The notes beneath the pieces were generated by a model. It ran no database searches and was not told the DNA's origin. It worked only from the letters and a program-made list of their open reading frames with translations. Below are positions 50,991 through 61,243 of a stretch of DNA of 64,000 nucleotides, in pieces (positions within the stretch are counted from its first letter, which is position 1; the number at the start of each line of letters is the position of its first letter). Source of the DNA: Cytidiella melzeri (lineage: Eukaryota; Basidiomycota; Agaricomycetes; Polyporales; Irpicaceae); NCBI GenBank assembly GCA_022592445.1, contig JABYQR010000005.1, forward strand, positions 248,001 through 312,000, in the 5' to 3' direction. The position numbers and the translations under genes are program-made.

Positions 50991-53291
50991 ATGGCTGAGC
51001 AGATTGCTACTGTGCGCGATCTCATTATTGTTCTGCAAACATACTTTCCCCCCGAATTTCCACTATCCCACGCAATGCATATCCTTGCAACCCTTGAAAT
51101 CACTCTTCCTATCATGAGGCTACACCACAACCAGCGACATGATGCTCATCAGCCACAGAGTACTGCGTGGTGCAAGCATGTCCTTGACATTCTCAGGCGA
51201 GCCTTTCGAGGAGTATCAGAAGAGGAGCAGTTTGGGGCTCAGGAGATTGAAGCTCCTGATGGTGTCCGTGCCAGTGTTCAGCATCTCTACAATGACGCTG
51301 CCGAGGTCCTTGAATTTCTAGGCCTTCGCTCAGATCAGCCAGTAACTCCTGCTGCTCCACTTCCAGCTCTCTTTGCTCCTGCATTTCCCCTCCTATTAAC
51401 CTCACGGGTTGAATGTCCACAGTGCAATCCAAACACTGTGATACGACGATCTCTGCGCCTGGATAAGGATAAAGGAGTACATACAGTCACACTTCTAGAT
51501 GAGAACCTTGTCTGGACACGTGCTGAGCTGTGTGTTGCCAGCTGCAGTAGCTGTAACACACTCTTCTATCCCGACAAACTCGTCTACAGTACACCGCCAA
51601 TAGGAGAGCAGCGATCAGAACGAAGACAGAAGCTCGAGGAAAATCCATTGTACATCTGCATTTCCAAGAGTGGGGTTTGGGCTCATCGTAGAGTTGCATT
51701 ACTGCAAGAGCATATCATGCAGTGCTTTGCCGGTGGCTGGGCAAGCTTTGCAGATTGGGTCAACTCTGTCTCTTACTCCAGAGGCAACAAAGCATACAGA
51801 ATGACAGCCCGCCAATCAAAGCGCCTTTTCATTGAACACTTCTCTCGCCGCCTTCTTCATACACATACTCCCAACATTGAACTGTCCCTGCCAGCCCATG
51901 CACCTACAGATACCCTTACTAGAGCAGTACGGGATGCAATTGGACAAGATGGAGGAGTGCTACCTGGCTCATTGACTCATGGATGCAAGGATTGCACACA
52001 TCAGAAGCGATACCGCGCAGACCTTGTAGCAGAAGGTGCACCACTTGATGCTGGTCATGCCGTAGAAGTTGCTGGAATCCCAGGTGCTATTGCACAAGAC
52101 GGTGCTGCAGTACGTCTGATAATATGAATTAACATGTACTAGTCTGGTAATTTACTCTAAAATAATTGTAGAACCCAATGCCTGACAACATGCCACATCT
52201 TCCTGCTCCTTTGCAGCAGGAGCCCCCTCCCAATGGTGACCGAGGTATGGTGCGGATGGCTGTAATGGATGGTAAGACCATTGGACATAGAGTAAGCACA
52301 AGAGTTCTTTCTTCTCAATTCTCCGCTGAATTTTGCACAACTTGGACAGATCTGCGCACTGACAGACTGCCAAAATCCATTGGTAAACTATAAAAATGGT
52401 CGATTCTGTGAGACACACCTGCAGCATGCTAAATATTGTGGCATCATACCATGTGGCCGCCCAGTTGCTGATGATGGCCCCACTTGTGATGACCCTACAC
52501 ACCAGGGCTGGTATAAGTCATGGGTCAATCGGTTCAAGAGACTGTCATTTCCTGGTGTGCGCCGTGTTATCCGTCGCCGCGAGCATCAGCAGGTTGTTGC
52601 AGAGGAAAACGGTGGAAATGGAGAGCCAGCTGGATTACCGTTACGGATTGATCTACCAGCCCTTGGCAACGTACAAGGAAATCAGGTTGTTCACACATTC
52701 CGTGCACGTTCACTGTACTGCTTGGAAACAGTTCAGTGGGCATGCGGTATGCCTATTGGGTGGGGCAAGTGCTACAAATCAGAAAGCCAGCCTCAGGTAC
52801 TTGCTGTCATTGATAGACTATGGGAACACGCACCAGACAACCGACCAAGCTTTATTGCATACGATGATGCTTGTGACCTCCTACGCCATATTGTCACTCA
52901 AGATGCAGAAAGTCCTTGGCTCACCAGCACAAAATTCATTGTTGATGCTTGGCACTATACTGGTCATCGTGCAACTGATGTCTTATGCCGGCTCTGGTGC
53001 AATCCTGCACCTTCTGATGGTAGTCAGCCAGATCTGGTTGAAGTAAAAGAGGATGCTAACGGTCAGAAGCATCTTACTCGTGCTTTCAATACAGAAACTG
53101 CAGAGCAGCTGAATTCTTGGCTAACCAGCTATGAGGCTCAGCTACGTCAAATGACTGATGTCAGCTATGATTTTTTTGTACATGTATTGATGCTGCTATT
53201 TGCGGAGCGTATTGAACAACGTATAGTAACAAAAGGGCGCGGGTTGGCAGACAATGTAGAGGAGGAAGATGAGGAAGCAGATGATGTGTAG
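50991..53291 (+). CDS. KDZ-transposon-type protein with CxC5 and CxC6 cysteine clusters
   Basis: Three exons (50991-52109, 52172-52291, 52350-53291) give 726 residues with no internal stop and phase-0 joins. The ATG gives MAEQIATVRDLIIVLQTYFP. The CxC5-like cluster (about residues 137-190) has VECPQC and CVASCSSCNTLFYPDKL. The CxC6-like cluster (about 415-460) has CALTDCQNPLVNYKNGRFC then ETHLQHAKYCGIIPCGRP and CDDPTHQGW. The C-terminal part has SFIAYDDACDLL, IVDAWHYTGH and AFNTETAEQLNSWL, resembling the KDZ transposase pattern (YDxAC, then a His-rich step, then a Glu). CxC5/CxC6 clusters are known from proteins tied to Kyakuja-Dileera-Zisupton transposases in mushrooms. Whether this is an active transposase is inference. 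The tail is acidic. Confidence 0.8.
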
Positions 53292-53326
53292 CTACCCTTG
53301 CCATTTGTACATGCATATCTCCCCCA

Positions 53327-53530
53327 TTGACTGTCACTGTATGCCACTGCCCGCCACCACCCTCCATTGATGTTCGATGACCACGAGTTTTGCATGTATT
53401 GGGGACAGTGACAGCCACTGGTTGTCACTGGCTGTCGTTGTGTGCCACTGAACGCCGGTAAACAACAGTGTCTGGTGTAGAACAGCCGAATGGCGTTCAG
53501 CGGAGTGCGTCGGAGTGCGTCGGAGTACAA
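53327..53530. repeat. CACTG-rich repeats and short TGCGTCGGAG tandem
   Basis: Within about 150 bases the words GTCACTG, GCCACTG, GACAGTGAC and CACTGGCTG recur in both orientations. They are followed by GGCGTTCAGCGGAG and two copies of TGCGTCGGAG plus a partial third (53506-53530). Similar words fill 44200-44640. This may be the right subterminal region of the KDZ element. Confidence 0.5.
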
Positions 53531-53746
53531 CGTACTTACCCTGTCGGAGCATTTTACTGGCCACGTGCGTAATGCTTAGTCAGGTTGTAGTTGTCAACGC
53601 CAAAACTGGGTCGTTTTAATGAGATTTCTAGAAAGTGAAACTCCCACACTCGCAGACTTTCTTCCCCCTCCTTGTCCTACGGTGCAGTACATCTGCCCAC
53701 GCCTGGATTGTTCACCAGCAACAACGACGGCTGTGGTTTGCTCAAC

Positions 53747-54829
53747 ATGAACGTCACAGCGCCGGGCTTGCTGCTGTTCTCCTACTCCCAGCAGCGCTAC
53801 CTCGCAGCATCGCGGCCGCTGTATTATGTTGGCAGCGATTCAGTCCTGGGTTTTATGTCTGACCAGTGGATGTCACTTGCAGCTCCTATCATTGCCTACT
53901 GGGCCTCGTCGCTTTTATTCCATTTCTTGGACATTTCCGAGGCGCAGTGTCTCGACAAGTACAGGATACATGATTCCGCGGAGCTCAAGGCGCGGAACCT
54001 CGCTTCGAAGTGGGACGTCATCCGTGCCGTCATCCTTCAGCATGTTATTCAGACAATCCTTGGGATATTCTGGATGGAGAACAAGCTCGCTGGAGAGGCT
54101 GTGGACCATCTAGCAGCGTTGGTGGGCAGAGCCCCTCTGCTGCTGAGTGTGCTCAGAGGGCTTTTGGGTGCAAAGATGAGTGCGCAGTTGTGGGAGAGTT
54201 ATGGACACGAGTTGGTGTATGGCGTATATTGGTGGGCAATTCCAGTTGCAAAATTCTTGCTAGGCATGTATGTCTTCTGTTTCTTTGTAATCCGTACAAT
54301 GCTGTTCTGATGCACCGATAGGTTCATAATCGACACCTGGGAATACTTTTTGCATCGCGCTATGCACATGAACACGTTCCTCTACAAGACCTTGCACTCT
54401 GTCCATCACCGATTGTATGTACCGTACGCCTTCGGCGCGCTTTACAATCACCCTCTGGAAGGCTTTCTCCTGGATAGTTGTGGCGCCGCCCTCGCTGAAA
54501 CCATCGCTCAAATGTCAACTCGCGAAGCCACGTTGCTGTTCGTGATATCGACGCTGAAGACAGTAGACGACCACTGCGGTTACAGCTTCCCTTGGGACCC
54601 GCTCCAAATGATGGCCTCGAACAACGCAGACTATCATGATATTCATCATCAGGTACGTTTTTCACAAATGATTGCGCTACGCTCATCTGACGGTCTACGA
54701 CAGGTTATTGGCATCAAGAGCAACTTTGCGCAACCGTTCTTTATCCACTGGGATGTGTGGCTGGGTACTCGTATGACACGACAGGACATCGAGGCCCGGC
54801 GGAAGAAGACTGCACAAAAAATCGAATAG
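53747..54829 (+). CDS. SUR2: Sphinganine C4-hydroxylase
   Basis: A diiron membrane hydroxylase of the fatty acid hydroxylase family that makes phytosphingosine in the ER. The ATG at 53747 gives MNVTAPGLLLFSYSQQRYL, then hydrophobic spans (APIIAYWASSLLFHFLDI; VIQTILGIFW). The histidine motifs are HRAMH, HSVHH and, after VDDHCGYSFPWDP, DIHHQ. The two introns are at about 54268-54321 (GTATGT to GATAG, joining LLGM to FIIDTWEYFL) and 54651-54703. The protein ends with HWDVWLGTRMTRQDIEARRK and a lysine-rich tail suited to ER retention. All expected His clusters are present. About 325 residues. Confidence 0.9.
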
Positions 54830-55596
54830 ACACGGAATATTGCCATCTTTTCATCTCATCATACCCTTATCTCTGCCTGTAGTCTAGCGTAACCCCCATC
54901 GTTTGTTCCGACCTTATATGTGCATATCAGCAGTTAGTTATCGTAGTACTTGACGTTGACGACTAATAATTGTCTACTGCATCCTGGATGTAAGTCACTC
55001 TAAATATTCCTCTTAGATGGAAATACAGTGCATGTTCAGTATCAATGTATGCTTAGCCCTTGGGTGCATGCTAAAGGAGCAATCTCCATAATTTCCGTCC
55101 CCAGCCACTGGAAGAACTGAGAACTCAACGCCTCCGCTCATGTAGAGTACCACAACATCCCCAATTCATCAGCTTGAGGTGTTCTTATGTATATTGTGCA
55201 TGACAGTGGCACTGGCAAGGTGGTGGATATGCAAGTCGCTCATACCACGTGTTCTTACTTAATGACGGGTTCAGGGTCACGGAGTGGTCACGGTCACTAC
55301 TTACCGCCAAAGCCATGTCGCAAAGCACAGAGTCTTCCAACTGACAGACATCCTTGAGCCTCGGTACCTTAAGCACTCAAGTTCGCTGTGCACAAGTAAG
55401 CATTTCTGGTCACGGCTCTGATGAAGTCCCCAGCTGCTCACTTGAATATCCATCCAACACTGGCTTGTGATTAGATACGACGGATTAAAGGCTGGTACAT
55501 AGGTTGACCTGGTCATTACCAAGCCAGCCTTCTGCGCTTCGATGGAGATTCTGCAGAGGTGAATGACCTAAAACGTAATCTCCCGCAAAATCGCAA
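54830..55596. other. Intergenic region, right part within the segmental duplication
   Basis: A gap of 767 bases. From about 55070 on it resembles 57145-57600 (for example CTAAAGGAG, GAGTACCACAA, TCCC-ATTC). The left part has no recognised feature. Confidence 0.4.
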
Positions 55597-56028
55597 ATGT
55601 CGAATCGAGGCCTCACATTTTCGTCCGATTACATCAAAGCGTTCCGCGACGATCCCCAAAGAATGCTACCTGCGGGCTATATCCCCCTCGCATACTGGCT
55701 TGTGAGAGGCCAAGGCCAAAGGAGAGGAGCAGGCTTTCACTGGGCAGCGTTCGATAGAGGAGTAGAAGCGGCACAGCGGATGGCGATGGCCGTTTTCGAA
55801 GAAGTGTCGCCACTTCCTCCATGGGAATTCGAGCCCGACGGTCTGAGAAGATTGTTTTGGAACGGCTGTTACACCGTCGTTGACACCAACTCGATCTCTG
55901 AACGGCGTCTTTCCTTGAGGCAAGAGCGCACGATCACTGGGCGGACAAGCGGAACAGCTCAATTAATGTCGGTACGCAGTGCGCGACGCGATGCTTCTTA
56001 CACCGACTTTGAACTCTTGGCGTTGTAG
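55597..56028 (+). CDS. Unknown 143-residue protein, intact copy
   Basis: An intronless frame starting MSNRGLTFSSDYIKAFRDDP. It has no signal peptide and no obvious membrane span. The middle is RGQGQRRGAGFHWAAFDRGV; PWEFEPDGLRRLFWNGCY and TITGRTSGTAQLMSVRSARR follow. I recognise no family. Its second copy at 57.6 kb has many stops, so this one is either the kept member of a duplicated pair or a frame still open by chance. It sits about 300 bases upstream of a secreted protein gene in the same direction. Confidence 0.5.
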   Translation: MSNRGLTFSSDYIKAFRDDPQRMLPAGYIPLAYWLVRGQGQRRGAGFHWAAFDRGVEAAQRMAMAVFEEVSPLPPWEFEPDGLRRLFWNGCYTVVDTNSISERRLSLRQERTITGRTSGTAQLMSVRSARRDASYTDFELLAL

Positions 56029-56218
56029 TCTCAATAACTCTTCCAGTGGCTACTCATCTCTGTGACGGACTCCTGACAATGCTCGTATTACTTGCCTGTC
56101 ATGTCATCGCGGGTACAGGCTGTGTTGTGCTCTCGTCAGGAGTCCGGCTGTGAATCCCCGTAGGCGACGAATGCGTTTTCTGTAGAGTGCTGGACAAAAC
56201 CGGGTCTCAACTTCAGCG

Positions 56219-56226
56219 TATATAAA
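56219..56226 (+). promoter_or_regulatory. TATA box of secreted protein gene A
   Basis: TATATAAA, 109 bases before the ATG at 56335. The same box is kept at 58247 in the second unit, in a conserved context GCGTATATAAA. Confidence 0.7.
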
Positions 56227-56334
56227 CGACAATGGAACACGCAAACACCATCCACCACTCGACTCTCCCAGCAAACCTCAATTCACCAATACTACTACAG
56301 CTACTTCCCACCCAACATCTTCATACTACCCAAC

Positions 56335-56792
56335 ATGCAGAACTTATTCCTCGTACTCTTTGCCATCTGCGCCAGCCAGGTCATTGCTCTCCCCACCCCG
56401 GGTGGTCAGGCGTTGAGCGAGCGTGCTATCATTGGTGGTTCTGCTACCTCGGGCAATACAGGACCAGTGAACGGTGGCAACGTCGACAACCATGCTGGTT
56501 TGTTCGGTCATATTGACAACGAGGATGGCTCTTGTAGGTGCCATTCTTATTGCACACATCCCTGACTTGCTGATTGCATTGATAACACACAGCCGTGGGT
56601 GGAAAAGGAGGAGTCAGCACCAGTGGCAATGCAGAGAGCGGCGGCTTCATCGTTGGAGGAGACTCGCACACCGGAAGCACAGGACCTGCCAGTGGTGGCA
56701 GCGTCTCCCAGAGCGGAGACGTCACGAACAAGTACGGATCTTCTAGGGGAGGAGATGGTGGCAGCAGCACGAGCGGTGGTGCTGATGCTTGA
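56335..56792 (+). CDS. Gly/Ser-rich small secreted protein A, 132 residues
   Basis: Two exons. Exon 1 codes a signal peptide (MQNLFLVLFAICASQVIA, cleavage probably before LPTPGG), then LSERAIIGGSATSGNTGP, VNGGNVDN and LFGHIDNEDGS. The intron starts GTAGGT at 56533 and ends CACAG before CCGTGG. Exon 2 codes GGKGGVSTSGNAESGGF, GGDSHTGSTGPASGGSVSQ and a Gly/Ser tail with TGA at 56790-56792. The words GG-x-T-x-x-TGP-x-x-GG occur twice, so the mature part is a weak repeat. No Cys remain after the signal. Function unknown; extracellular, perhaps wall-associated. The nearest relative is gene B in the next unit. Confidence 0.8.
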
Positions 56793-56865
56793 GGTGTGGT
56801 GTCAACACTCGTTTCGCCGAATTTTACCTGCCTCTAATAGCACGCCTGCGATCATCATGTCGGTA

Positions 56866-56882
56866 GTGTGTGTGTGTGTGTG
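56866..56882. repeat. GT dinucleotide microsatellite
   Basis: A 17-base GT run in the 3' flank of secreted protein gene A. The matching place in unit 2 (about 58910-58930) lacks it. Confidence 0.85.
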
Positions 56883-57513
56883 GTCAATGCCCTCTATGTA
56901 TCTTCGTTTCATTTTCATTTTCAAACTTGCACAGTAAAGTACAGCTGGAAATATCACCTTGTTCTTGAGATGAAGCTTCCGCTAGTGCTCAGGGTGCTTT
57001 TTTACGATTTTCGAAATAGCTAGTCGCGATATTTGGCTGGAAGATTGTAGGGTGTAATAAGTTCATACATCGCTGTTGGATAATTGGATAATAAAGAATC
57101 TGATCCCGTTCCTACAGCTATTAAGCGCTGTCGTTGTGGCACACACTAAAGGAGTAATCTCACGCTCATTATGACTCGACGCCTCCCACCACGTCGAGTA
57201 CCACAATATCCCTGATTCGTCAAGCTGGACACGTATCTATTCATGCACGTCAGAGCTAAGGTAGTGTTATCCAGCCTTTCAGGTCGCGCTTACTACGTGG
57301 GTAGCCCAATACTCCTGCTGCCCTTGAAAGCCCTTCAGTCCGATTCCGTTACGGTTCAACGCTGCAATATCTGCCCCTGATCTCTCGAATGTCACGTCAG
57401 TGGTTCTTTGCTCTACGCTACGAGCCGCTAAGCGACTGACGGCTTGATCCAGATAACTAGGTATCCAACGCTGCCAGGTTACGAGTTACGAGGAGCAAGT
57501 GGCTGGTTTACCG

Positions 57514-57527
57514 CCCCCCCCCCCCCC
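57514..57527. repeat. Homopolymer run of 14 C
   Basis: Fourteen consecutive C in the flank of the decayed gene copy in unit 2. Its length may be uncertain in the assembly. Confidence 0.85.
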
Positions 57528-57601
57528 TTGTCATCACGTAGCTAACATTCTGCGCTGCGCCCAGACTCGAGGACCTGTCTGCAACGTGATACCCAAATTT
57601 T

Positions 57602-58062
57602 ACGCGTCTCATCGAAAGTATGCAAATCAGAATCTCGTTCGATTGCATGAGGGCGTTCTCCGATGATCCAAAAAGAACGCTACCTGCGAATCGCTGCAAC
57701 AAGGCCGTTTCTTGGTTCTGTGGAATGCCAAGACGCAAAGGAGAAGGGAAAGCTCGTACTGGCCACAGCTCATCCAAGGAGTAGAAGCAGCACAGCGGAC
57801 AGCCATCATGATGCCCGTTTGCGAGGAGGAATTGCCTCTTCCTCCGTGGGTGATCGTGCCCGACGGTTTAGAGCGATTGTTTTGAAGCGGCTGTTTTACC
57901 GCGACTGCACGTCGTTGACACCGAGTCGATCCCGGTACGGCGACCTCTGATAAGGCGCGATCGCACGATCATTGGGTGGACGAGCGGAACAGCTTGATTA
58001 AGGTCGGTACGCTGTCCACGACGCGATGCTTCTTACGCTTCTCACGCTGATATTGGACTCTT
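57602..58062 (+). pseudogene. Decayed copy of the 143-codon unknown gene
   Basis: Aligns with 55597-56028. The read-through keeps MRAFSDDPKRTLPA for KAFRDDPQRMLPA and RRDRTIIGWTSGTA for LRQERTITGRTSGTA. It has several stops, for example after HSSSKE and after the DGLERLF equivalent, and small length changes. No start codon matches the one of the intact copy. Clearly not functional. Confidence 0.75.
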
Positions 58063-58246
58063 GGCATCGTATTGTCGTCAGCTCACTCATGCCTGTGACG
58101 GACCCCTGACAATGCTCGTACTAGCCTGACATGTCATCGCGGGTATAGGCTGTGCTGTGTTCTCGTCAGGAGTCCGGCTGTGACTCCCTGTGTGCGAAAA
58201 GTACGTGCGCTTTAGAGTGCTGGGCAAAATGGTGTCAATAAAAGCG

Positions 58247-58254
58247 TATATAAA
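58247..58254 (+). promoter_or_regulatory. TATA box of secreted protein gene B
   Basis: TATATAAA, 114 bases before the ATG at 58368, in the same context as in unit 1. Confidence 0.7.
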
Positions 58255-58367
58255 GGACGACAGAACGCACAGAAAATACAGCATCAATCACTCGACTCTC
58301 CCAACCAGACAAAGCTCAACAATCCCAACACAACTACTTTCACCCAATCATCTTCATACTGTTAAAA

Positions 58368-58828
58368 ATGCAGATAACCTTCTTCGTCGTACTCTTCGCC
58401 ATCTGCGCCAGCCAGGTCATTGCTCTCCCCACCCCGGGTGCCAAGGCATTGACCGAGCGTGCCATCTTCGGTGGATCTGCCACCTCGGGCAATACAGGAC
58501 CAGTGAACGGTGGCAACGTCGACAACAATTCTGGTCTATTCGGTCATATCGACAATGAAGATAACTCTTGTAAGTGCAACTTTTCACGCATACATTTCTG
58601 ACTTGCTAATTGAACCGATAACACACAGCCGTTGGTGGAAAAGGAGGAGTCAGCACTAGTGGCAATGCAGAGAGCGGCGGCTTCATCGTTGGAGGAGACT
58701 CGCACACCGGAAACACGGGGCCCGCTAGTGGTGGCAGCGTTTCCCAGAGCGGAGACGTCACGAACAAGTACGGATCTTCCAAGGGAGGAGACGGTGGCAG
58801 CAGCACAAGCGGTGGCGCTGATGCTTGA
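58368..58828 (+). CDS. Gly/Ser-rich small secreted protein B, 133 residues
   Basis: Paralogue of gene A with the same two-exon layout. The signal peptide is MQITFFVVLFAICASQVIA. The mature start is LPTPGAKALTERAIFGG, then SATSGNTGPVNGGNVDN, NSGLFGHIDNEDNS and, after the intron (GTAAGT at 58570 to CACAG), VGGKGGVSTSGNAESGG. In exon 2 only two of 66 residues differ from gene A (Ser/Asn in TGxTGP and Arg/Lys in GSSxGG); exon 1 has about eleven differences. TGA at 58826-58828. The frame and both splice sites are intact, unlike the neighbouring copy of the 143-codon gene. Confidence 0.8.
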
Positions 58829-59284
58829 GGTGGGAGGTTGGAAATTTGTACAATTTGCGAGCACCGGCTACGCTGAAAGCCTCGCGAAGGTGTTTTAATA
58901 GGCTTGCGATCACCATGCAGCATGCGTGGTCAATGCCCTCTATGTATCTTCGTTTCAATCCCATTCTTGATTGTGTTTTATGTTCACAAGTTGCGCAGCA
59001 ACGTGAAGCCAAAATATCATCAGACCCGGTCTTGTTCTTGAGCTGATGTTTCCGCCAGCTGCTGTGTTACCATTATCCAGAGTGCTTCTTACGAGTCTCA
59101 ATATTTGTTGATTGCAATGGTTGACGAGTAGATCGTAGGTGTAACTGCACCGCAACATCATAGAATAATAATTCCGCTGTTATCTGCCCGTTCCACTACT
59201 TTCGTGGCTCACCCGTATAGCACCGAGAATAGGATGCGATACCATGTCGCGAAACTATAAGTAACAACGTAGCAGACAACCACG

Positions 59285-60607
59285 CTACCAATTCCGAACG
59301 GCCTCTTTTGAGAGGGGTATACTCTCCATTTCGTGCTCGTATTCCACTTCCACTCTTGGACCCCCTAGGATACGTGTCAGCGACGCATGTGAAAGCCAAT
59401 GAACGGGAGACATACGTCTTGCTTTCTTCTCTGGGCCTTTTCGAGGAGGCTTTTGGGATCTACCGGTTACCTTACGCTTACCCAATGCCACTTTGCTCTT
59501 CTTCGTGTCGTCCTCTTCTTCTCCAGACTCCTCTTCCTCTTCGTCCTCCGATGAGCCTTCCGCTTCTGATGACTGCATAATTAGATGTCAGTTATATAGT
59601 TGTCTTCCCATTATAGCCGGCAAGACGTACAAATGCGTCCTCAAGATCGCTCAAGCCGTCCTCATTTTCGTCTCCACTTGCATCACTTACAAACTCGCGA
59701 TCTCCCCATCCCTCTTCTTCTTCTAGTTCCTCCTCGTCCGCATCTTCCTCTTCGCTCTCCTCATCCTCCATCTCCACGCCTTCTTGTGATACACGCTCCC
59801 TGTCCAGAACCGCACGCCAAACATCCTCGTTGACATTAAGCGGCGCGTCGCCGTACGCTTTCGACTTGAGGCGCTCCAGGAGTTCTGCAGCGATCGACTT
59901 TTCGAGTTTGGCGGCCGAGAGGGCTTTCCGCTCTCGAGTCGCATCACGACGGTCGAGCTTCTTCTTTACCCCAACCAGTTTCGGCCTGTGCAGTGGATCA
60001 ATGAATCGTGTCAATTACTCGAAGCCCACCGGCACGAGCGTATTAGCGAGGTTAGAACAAGCTGTCCACATACTCTTGTCTAAGCCGAAGTCGTCTCATT
60101 TTGATGAGATACTGCGTTATTTTCGTGACCCGCTGCTTGCACTTGTGTATGGTGAAGTTCGGCCAATGTATGAGCTCCTTGTCGATCTGCTCCAACGCTT
60201 TTGAGTAGTTGTTTGAGAGTTTTATCCGTTCCCACATGTTTTTTGGTGTATGTGCCCGTTCGATCGTCTTGACGTAAAGGTAGAGAATGCCTACAGAGTG
60301 AGCACGAAAGGGTAGACAAGTTAGCAAAGACGTGGAGATGGGTAGAGTGAGTCAAGTGAAGAAACTCACCTTCCTTCTCTCGTACCGTTGCATATCGTGA
60401 ATTAGCTAGTGGACAGCTCTGTCTGTTGCAGAGTCCGGTAACATTATACTCATTTCTGCAGAAATTTTGCGTAGTAGTTCTGATTGCACGAATACGCCGT
60501 TCAGTTCAACTGCGACATGGCGGCGGTTAAAGCACTGAGACGTACTTGACTTTATAAGAGCAGAACTGTTGGTTGATTACAGACCAAATCACGTCGTCGC
60601 TCTGCAT
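59285..60607 (-). CDS. MAK16: Ribosome biogenesis protein MAK16
   Basis: A nucleolar 60S assembly factor. The first exon is [20 protein letters not shown] (ATG at 60605-60607), then [20 protein letters not shown] and [14 protein letters not shown], with the C-x-C-type pattern of the family. After introns, [40 protein letters not shown] and [20 protein letters not shown] follow. The C-terminal part has [39 protein letters not shown], then a long Glu/Asp-rich region and a Lys/Arg-rich end with TAG at 59285-59287. Five or six introns. The acidic tail is usual in this family. Confidence 0.93.
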
Positions 60608-61243
60608 ACTTGCAGGATCTACAGTTGAACGAGAGAATACGGTAGGAGTAGGTGAGTGAACGGAATTGGACTCAGTGTGAGAGGTGCTGAACAGTGAAAA
60701 TGCAAAAAGTAATGCAGTCCTGCCTCCGCCCGGCGCTCAATGCACCTCCGTCCCATTGTCGCAAGTGAAAAGGTTCGGCTAAATGAGCAAGTTGGCACTC
60801 TTCATGCAGTGGTAGCGCGATAACTCTACGGAAGCTTTTGTTATGAGGTTGATATGCGATATACTATTTGCGTGCAGATGTCTGTCCCCTATTGGAATCG
60901 TCGAAGGCAATGCCTTACAGTCGCTGGTTGTATGGCAGTGGTACTGCGCCACCTCGTCGCAATGAAATGACCCGCCTCAGGTCAGTATAGAAGCTATAAC
61001 ACAGTGCCAAAAGCGTGTCGCCACCGCCCCAGCTGAGAACCGCCCTCGGCAAATGGACGAGTGCGGGGTTCATTTACTAACGACGAAATGTGTCGCCTAC
61101 CATTGCTAGTTCTACACACGTAGCCTGCAATCCGAGCAACTATACAGTACGTAGCGCTCTCATAATCTGATATATCATTGATGCGTGGTATCATCTAGCA
61201 CTCACATTCATACTATGTGCCAACCCAAAACATATGCAAAGGT
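60608..61243. other. Intergenic region
   Basis: About 636 bases between the MAK16 start and the transporter stop. No repeat, RNA or coding domain recognised. Confidence 0.35.

Larger units (their letters stand above)
55070..59100 (+). repeat. Tandem segmental duplication, two units of about 2 kb
   Basis: Unit 1 is about 55070-57000 and unit 2 about 57145-59100, in the same direction with offsets between 2,020 and 2,080 bases. Matching parts in order are CTAAAGGAG with GAGTACCACAA, the 143-codon gene and its relic, the CTCGTCAGGAGTCCGGCTGTGA promoter stretch, the TATATAAA box, the secreted protein gene, and GGTCAATGCCCTCTATGTATC with CTTCGTTTCA downstream. Coding exons of the secreted protein are much better kept than the rest. 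Confidence 0.85.

Noticed and set aside
52396..53046. A 216-codon plus-strand frame overlapping the KDZ-type gene
   Set aside because: It is a shifted frame of the third exon; only the other frame carries the CxC6 cluster and the YDDAC motif.
55185..55522. Minus-strand frames of 63-73 codons upstream of the 143-codon gene
   Set aside because: No signal peptide, domain or splice support, and the region belongs to the drifting flank of the duplication.
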